Assembly (NCBI GenBank): GCA_000708835.1
Contig: DF237027.1
Location: forward strand, 169,188-233,187
DNA: 64,000 bases
Reading direction: 5' to 3'
Source: Klebsormidium nitens
Taxonomy: Eukaryota; Streptophyta; Klebsormidiophyceae; Klebsormidiales; Klebsormidiaceae
Below the pieces are notes generated by a model, which saw only the letters and a list, made by a program, of their open reading frames with translations, made no database searches and was not told the origin of the DNA. Made by a program: the position numbers and the translations under genes. Every line of letters begins with the position of its first letter. Within the stretch, counting starts at the first letter, position 1. Below are positions 59,501 to 64,000 of this stretch, in pieces.

Positions 59501-62500
59501 CCTTCTCGGTCAGGTTCTTCGCCGCAAAAAACAGGAGGGAGAATGACAGACCCCAGATCACAGTAGAAGGACCGAAAAGTAGCCGAGAGGATAGCGGAAA
59601 GAGGCACAGAAGTTCCCAACGAAAGGCACAGAATCACTAGGTAGGTGACTAGAAAGAAGCCGAAGAGAACACCAAAAAAGAATTTTGAAGTCACCGAGCA
59701 CGCCGCATCCGTCTTGCAGATGTTGCACCCCAGGCCCGCCCACCCCGCCTTGCACGTGCAATCGCACGTCCCATTTACGTCAGCAGTCGCTGGGTATCCT
59801 GCGCACTCGTACCCAAAGTTCAGGGGGCAGTTTGCCGGGTTGAGAGCCCCCCCCGAAACGGGAGCGGGCGGCAGAGTGGCCACAGGGGGGGCGGATAAAG
59901 TGACGGTAGATTTGGTCGAGCGGAGGGTTTTGCGGCAGCCTTGGGAGGCGATGACGGAGAGTTTCGAGCCCAGGGGAGCGGAGGAAGCGTTACACGTGGC
60001 GTTGTTGGTGCCGATGCGGGTTAGGGAGGTGCAATTGAGGCCGCCAACGGAGACCTGCGGCGAAAAGAGAGAGCATTCAGAGAGACTTTGAGGCTGAGCC
60101 CGAGAAGATCAAGGCCGCGAAAAGATGCCGGCAAAGTGTCTGAGAAAAGCGGCTTTTGTCAATAAGTGACACTTGTTCAACTCCAGCTTCCATCGACCGA
60201 CAGACCGACAGACCGAATCGAGATGATGGCAGAATCGAGACAGGAGGAATATACAAGTAAAAACAAACAAAGATGACAGGATCGTGAAGAGTTGGAAAGG
60301 TTCAAAACAACTCATCAGGTCAATCAAGGAGACAAAGAAAACGTCCGTCACCTGAACCGGCGGTACTGACACGTTGTTCACCGCGGCCAACACCGCATCT
60401 CCCAGCCCCGGGCCCATCAGTGCCACGTCAGTTCCGGCATCGACCGCGGCAGAGCTCAACACCAGAGGGGGGACGGTTTGGCTGGCGCAGGACCCCCCTG
60501 AAAACCCGCAATCGCACGAACACGTGCCGCTGGAGAGCGCCGTCGGACCCGGAACACATCGGCCGTTCAAGTTGCAAGAGGACGAGCAACCGAGTGTCGA
60601 CGTGGCCAAGAGGCGACCAGTGAAGATGACGGTCGCGCCGTAGCTGCCGGTGATGGAGAAGGCGACGGCGATGCTTGGGAAGTCGAGAGTGGCAGTCTGC
60701 AGGGGCGCGAGAAAGTGGTCAGTAGTGCCCTTCCAATTCTGCCCTCCATCTCGAAACTTCTCGATTTTACGAAATCTGCTTTTTCCTGGTTCCATCCTCG
60801 TCATCGTCGCTCTGGCCAGCTTCTCGAATAAGCAACCGGCTGTGCCTTCTCCATTCGTCTTTTCTGCCGAATGAGCTAACTCGCTCTTCGTCTTTGAAGG
60901 ATAAATGTTTTCTCTCTGGGTCCAGTTGAACCATAGAAATACCCCACTGCAACTGCCCCAGAGTGCGGGATAGACCATTTTGTCAGTCGTGGGGTAGAGA
61001 AGCAGACATTGCTTCTTTGACTGGTTCAGGAAAGAAGTTCAAGGGCGGGTCAAGCGTCCAAAGCCACATTCTTCTTATCCACAAAGAATCACCTGGAATG
61101 TCACGGGACCGTCCCCTAACAGAGAGTCTGGAGAGTCCTTACCCGACCCAATGACGTCAGCGTGCCGTTCCCTGCCACACTCGTGCTCGCCCCCCCCAAA
61201 TCCGACAGGCTTGGCGTCCCCCCCGCCAGGGCCACTGCCGCCATAGCGTTTCCCACAACCCACGTCTGGTTCACTGTAACCCTCTGAGCATTCGTGGCTG
61301 GGACTGTTACGGTGGCGTTCATAGGGGCGCTGGTCAGATTGACCGTCAGATCGCTTATGGTGACGGTCGCCAGGGTTTGGATGCGCGTGATGATGTCAGC
61401 GGGGGCGACGCTCAAAGGCACGGGGTTGGTCGCAGGGGGGCCAGAGAAAGAGGCGCCGTTGAGAAAGACGGAGGACCAGTTGGAAGGAGGGCAGGGGCCG
61501 GTAGAAGCGAGGGTGATGTAAAGTGGACCTGTAACAGACAAGGGACCAATCGTTTCCTTATCTGGAGAGCAGAGAAACGGACGAAGCATACATACAGAAA
61601 AAGAGGCCTGACTGCCACAAGTTAGAAGAGTGCGACGGTTGTTTGCAGGTGTCCAGATGGATACACGTCCGTCCAAACCATCGACTTTTTGAAGTCTCAA
61701 ATCGAGCGGGAGAAGGAGACCACAAAAGATGAAGGAAAAATAAGCGAGTACAAATAGCAGTCAATTCAAGGTCTCTCTAGACCAAGGACTCTTTTATGCT
61801 TGCACAATTCCTTGCATCTGGGAGCGCGCTCTACAACAGACTGTTTTCTGAAAGCAGGGTTGACCAAAACACTAATTTCGGATGATAGATACGCGATGCC
61901 TTTCTAGTGTGATTGGAGGCCTCTACTTCAAGCCCAGTCAGTGCCCGCCTTGAAGATGGCGAAAACCTCATCCAGGCTGTGAGGCAAACCGATATTCCAA
62001 ACACCTACTGAGAAGCAGTTAAGAGGGTAACAAACCACTTTATGGAACCCAAGGGTGAAAGATAGGGGAGTCTCAAAACCTCTTTTCCAGATCTCTCAGC
62101 TGGGTAACAGGACAAGGCAGGCGATTTTGTGGTGTTATTACTTTGAAAGCCTTGAAAGCCTCGGGTACAATTGCACCCCTCAGGTGATTGACCATAATTC
62201 TCGAAGTCATCTTCTCAAGATCAACGGGGCACTGGCCGGATTTTCTGCTGCCAATGACCCCAAAACGAGTGCTGGAAAACATCCAGACAACGAGCGTCCT
62301 GCATATGTCTGAACTTGCGGATGAGGGGCGACGTGGTTCCTTCACAACAAGCTTGGGGCCTTCGTTTCTACGCCTCAACTTGCACCCTACTGGGTCCTGT
62401 CAGTATTTCAAAAAGCGTGACAGGAACCAGGTTCGAAGACCATGATGAAACAACAGGGTATTGCGGCGCATCAGCATCTGTTCCGGAAAATCACAATGAA

Positions 62501-62931
62501 TCAATGATCTCTCACTCCAACACCTGGAACTAAGAGCTGAAGCCATCAGAGCGCCCTTCTCTATCACCTGTGCTGACTACTATCCCCGTGATCGTGTATA
62601 CTTGCCAGCTCATGATTCTGCACATCCCCTAAAGTTTTATTAGATCTTCGCCACATTGACATTGGCTCCATCACTTACCTGATGCATTCACCACCTGGCC
62701 AGCATCCCCCGTGATGGGCGCCGTGAGGGGCTTTGTCACTTGGCCAGATATTGTGAAGTTGGAGACGGCGGGGTTGATGTCGAACCGCAGGACACAACTT
62801 TGGCCCCATACGCCGCTTGGGAGAGCGAAGAGTGCCACGAAGAACAGAAGCGTTCGCCCCCAGCCATGCAAGCCCCGGGGGGCCGCCCGGTGCATTATGT
62901 GCCTACCACCGTCCGGATACCAGTTGGACAT
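47559..62931 (-). CDS. ABCG-family half-transporter with EGF-like extracellular N-terminal region
   Basis: Sixteen exons in transcript order: 62931-62679, 61528-61143, 60696-60352, 60054-59695, 59007-58729, 57914-57646, 56978-56732, 55870-55681, 55109-54750, 54252-53951, 53585-53394, 52639-52358, 51315-51116, 49842-49658, 48950-48792, 47767-47559. About 1,405 residues. The exon 10 end is uncertain: donor at 53950 keeps frame but is weak, while a GTTAAGT at 53927 looks better but breaks frame with exon 11. A signal peptide (LLFFVALFALPSGVWG) leads a roughly 600-residue ectodomain with two EGF-like Cys modules (CDCGFSGGSC; CDCTCKAGWAGLGC) and many N-glycosylation sites. Then come a transmembrane helix (GGVLAVLGVGIVVG), an ABC domain with Walker A GPTGSGKTTLL, Q-loop LPQED, signature LSGGERRRV, Walker B IVLLGDEPTSGLD and H-loop VHQPS, and the ABC2 membrane domain. 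It should act as a dimer exporting lipids or hydrophobic compounds; the substrate is unknown. Many introns contain tandem copies of exon edges. Confidence 0.9.
48236..48790 (-). repeat. GGACGGAA-type degenerate minisatellite in ABCG intron 15
   Basis: The plus strand carries dozens of irregular GACGGAA/CGGACGGAAA units between exons 15 and 16, densest at 48540-48600 and 48700-48785. The motif continues the sequence just next to the donor of exon 15, so it may have grown from the splice-site region. Confidence 0.8.
48383..48830 (-). repeat. ABCG exon 15 3' edge, about three copies
   Basis: The plus-strand string GCTCACCTTTGACGGGGACG, continuing to GGGGAAGCCG, forms the true exon/donor edge at 48787-48821. 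It has a near-perfect copy at about 48631-48664 and a decayed one at about 48383-48418. The copy at 48631 keeps the GT donor and the PVPVKG codons. Confidence 0.8.
49258..49740 (-). repeat. ABCG exon 14 3' edge, three copies
   Basis: The real edge (about 49656-49740) is repeated at about 49438-49520 with some 90% identity, including GCTCACCTGT (donor) and about 70 bp of coding sequence. A more diverged copy lies at about 49258-49325. Spacing is about 190-215 bp. The middle copy keeps a usable GT donor. Confidence 0.85.
49797..50465 (-). repeat. ABCG exon 14 5' edge, five-unit tandem array
   Basis: About 50 bp of coding sequence (complement of MYWLMGLRPDGAKF) plus about 100 bp of intron is repeated five times, starting at about 49797 (real exon), 49938, 50101, 50259 and 50408. 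Periods are 141-163 bp. Each unit has AAAACTTGG (or AAAGTTGG) and GCCGTC/CATC followed by GCGCAGGCCCATCAA or a remnant. Decay increases away from the true exon. Confidence 0.9.
50800..51180 (-). repeat. ABCG exon 13 3' edge, three copies
   Basis: The real exon 13 end (about 51101-51175, containing GGATCCGCAGGAAGAGCGCG) has copies at about 50940-51005 and 50800-50875, about 150-160 bp apart. Both keep GCAGGAACAGCG and a neighbouring TGAG. One or both have lost the exact GT donor context. Confidence 0.8.
52026..52450 (-). repeat. ABCG exon 12 3' edge, three copies
   Basis: Units start at about 52026, 52193 and 52356 (the last is the true exon). Each has CACCTGG/TACCTGG (donor complement), then TTCTGGAACACCCC or a variant and GAGCAGCGCCATGAGCAGGC, plus intron sequence. 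The period is about 165 bp. All three keep a GT donor at the same place. Confidence 0.9.
54136..54615 (-). repeat. ABCG exon 10 5' edge (Walker B region), four copies
   Basis: The true edge (about 54212-54252) encodes DEPTSGLDAHTAAR. Copies of its complement (GAGGCCGCTCGTGGGCTC) lie at about 54363-54405, 54470-54510 and 54586-54616. An outer segment (CGCTTGACTCGGCTGGTGAA at 54136) also recurs at about 54306. Some copies keep an AG-like acceptor. Confidence 0.85.
55835..56290 (-). repeat. ABCG exon 8 5' edge, three to four copies
   Basis: The true edge (55841-55875, plus-strand GTAGCGGCGGACGCCCAACC followed by GCCGACCTGCGCA) is repeated at about 55970-56010 almost perfectly, at about 56128-56170 with changes, and possibly at about 56258-56285. 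The first two extra copies keep the AG acceptor. Spacing is about 130-155 bp. Confidence 0.85.
56580..56770 (-). repeat. ABCG exon 7 3' edge, duplicated
   Basis: The plus-strand ACCCTTCGGATCAGACTTTC at the true exon 7 end (56730) and the following CACCGACAGGTTCTCGACCA have a decayed copy at about 56581-56635 (ACCCTCTGGATTAAACTCTC, with ACCAACAGTTTCTCAACCA). Spacing is about 150 bp. Confidence 0.75.
56890..57290 (-). repeat. ABCG exon 7 5' edge, three copies
   Basis: The true edge encodes WARLRYRAKKEQQFLAWM. Its complement (GCTCCTTTTTGGCTCGGTAA) occurs at 56943, about 57089 and, changed, about 57230. Each is followed by ACGAAGACGGGCCCA or a variant and an AG acceptor. Spacing is about 145 bp. 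The middle copy is nearly perfect and could be spliced as an alternative exon edge. Confidence 0.9.
57565..57725 (-). repeat. ABCG exon 6 3' edge, duplicated
   Basis: The coding segment complementary to GGSLGGVLAV (plus strand CCGAGGGATCCCCCGATC, about 57690-57708) has a copy at about 57581-57598 beyond the donor, with the flanking GGCCAGAA also kept. The duplicated part covers part of the transmembrane helix codons. Confidence 0.75.
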
Positions 62932-64000
62932 AATCAGGCTTTTCTGTACACTTCACGGTGGACTTCTAGACGACTCCACGCAAAGGCCAGAGAATCTGTC
63001 CTCTGCACCTTTTCCAACAGCAACTGTAGTCTGGACAATCCTAAGCTACGCGTGCCAACCGTTCAACCGGACTGCTGACTTTTCCAACTGCTTCTGCGGT
63101 GGTGGCGTTCAAGATGGTGTTTGATGCGTGTGCCGATTCTTGAATCTGGAGAAGTTCTCAAAGCTAGCAGTTCTGCAGACTGCGGCTTCAGCAGCTCGGC
63201 TACCCAGATGGCAATACCTTTTCAAAGCTCTAAGCCCAATGCTTCAAAACCCCTTCAAATGTTATCGATGGGAAATCCTGAGATCCCCATGCAATTTAAG
63301 CGCGAAGGGGGTATACTCCAAACTCGCACACAGTTGATTGTTCCCGTTGTTCAAGGAAACCAACTTTAGGGAATGCCTCAACCCTCTCACATCTAGCGAC
63401 TTGCGCTGGCTTGAAAAGATGTCAAGACAGAACTTCAGCTCAACCTGCACCCACAGAAGGGTGTTTCATTTCCATGCTACTGGGTGTTTGAGCACTGCCC
63501 TTCAACACACATTGCCAATGAAAAAGCAGATTTTTGGACTCAGAGTCATCCTTGTCGGGCAGTGCCGTCCTCCCTGCTGCTGTGCATTTGCTCCAACTCT
63601 GAGACCGAGCTGATCATGCAAAGCCCTAAACCGACGGCCGGTCTAAAACCCTAATACCGTGGGCGGCCGCGCCGGCGCCTGGGCGGCGAAGACGTCTTGA
63701 CGTCCGAGTCTTGACGTTCTGACGTCTTCATGCTTCGCTTCATGCAACCGTTTTGAATTGGTTGAGCTAGGCGAATGTCAAGAGCATTTTTGGCAGCAAA
63801 AAATGATCGGGCCAATCCAGGCACGTCATGATCATATCTTTGAATTCGTTTAAAAGATTGATCCATTGCCCGCGATCCAAAAATCCCAAAAGAGAGCATG
63901 TATTGCCATGCCAGATCACCACATTGTATCGCATGGGGGGTGGGGACTATATGAGCAAATGCTTTTTTTCTGAACTTCGAGAGCCGTATTGACATATTGA
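62932..64000. other. 5' flank of the ABCG gene and right window edge
   Basis: This should contain the ABCG promoter. Near 63650-63735 there is a GC-rich patch with repeated GACGTCTT/GACGT units and a telo-box-like AAACCCTAAT at about 63646. No splice-supported gene is seen. Confidence 0.45.
63651..63995 (-). CDS. Hypothetical small basic ORF at window edge
   Basis: An ATG-initiated 114-codon frame ends in a basic run containing RRRRGRPRY, which resembles an AT-hook core (GRP). There is no other motif, no family match I recognise and no splice evidence. It could be chance or the 3' part of a gene continuing beyond the window. Confidence 0.2.
   Translation of the reverse strand: MSIRLSKFRKKAFAHIVPTPHAIQCGDLAWQYMLSFGIFGSRAMDQSFKRIQRYDHDVPGLARSFFAAKNALDIRLAQPIQNGCMKRSMKTSERQDSDVKTSSPPRRRRGRPRY

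Noticed and set aside
1..64000. tRNA, rRNA, CRISPR, intact transposon
   Set aside because: No cloverleaf-type B-box context, rRNA core, regular spacer array, transposase, reverse transcriptase or long terminal repeats seen by eye; a covariance-model search would be decisive for tRNAs.

Overview
The window is eukaryotic nuclear DNA. Genes are broken by many short and medium GT-AG introns, exons are clearly more GC-rich than introns, strands are mixed, and there is no operon structure. The recognisable proteins (plant-type INCENP with an IN-box, a plant-type Ac45/VOA1-like membrane protein with a C-terminal DTPTKFE tail, eIF3a, a MYND protein, an ABCG transporter, kinesin-light-chain-type TPRs) and a telo-box in a promoter point to the green lineage. 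My best guess is a streptophyte (charophyte) alga of the Klebsormidium type; the genus is inference.

Layout, left to right: (1) a single-exon TPR gene (1560-3020, +). (2) The last two exons of a gene of an unrecognised family, here called EAEFWR/ALYE, copy C (6037-7554, +). (3) A complete 12-exon eIF3a gene (8996-18213, -), whose exons join in frame to 1,013 residues. (4) Head-to-head with it, a 7-exon Ac45/VOA1-like gene (19208-22564, +, 318 aa) across a roughly 1-kb divergent promoter. (5) A MYND zinc-finger gene (24179-25610, -). (6) A 10-exon INCENP/WYRD gene (26584-37128, +, 2,019 aa) with one 4.2-kb exon. (7) A possible ankyrin-like remnant and two tandem EAEFWR/ALYE genes, copies A and B (38365-43542, -). 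(8) A two-exon SAM-dependent methyltransferase (44847-46556, +). (9) A 16-exon ABCG half-transporter with an EGF-like extracellular region (47559-62931, -).

Two observations stand out. First, many introns of the ABCG gene, and some of eIF3a and INCENP, contain tandem decayed copies of the adjacent exon edge together with its splice site and neighbouring intron sequence. There are up to five copies, with repeat units of about 110-260 bp, and most copies keep a GT or AG. I know of no feature class that covers this. Second, three dispersed copies of a small alpha-helical protein family share a two-domain exon plan, and the adjacent pair A/B also shares a 72-nt first-exon segment. I recognise no known domain in the family.

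The genes have ordinary, unrelated housekeeping roles (translation initiation, chromosome segregation, membrane transport, V-ATPase assembly), so the window does not encode one pathway. No tRNA, rRNA, CRISPR array or intact transposon was recognised. All exon boundaries were placed by eye from splice consensus, frame continuity and family conservation.
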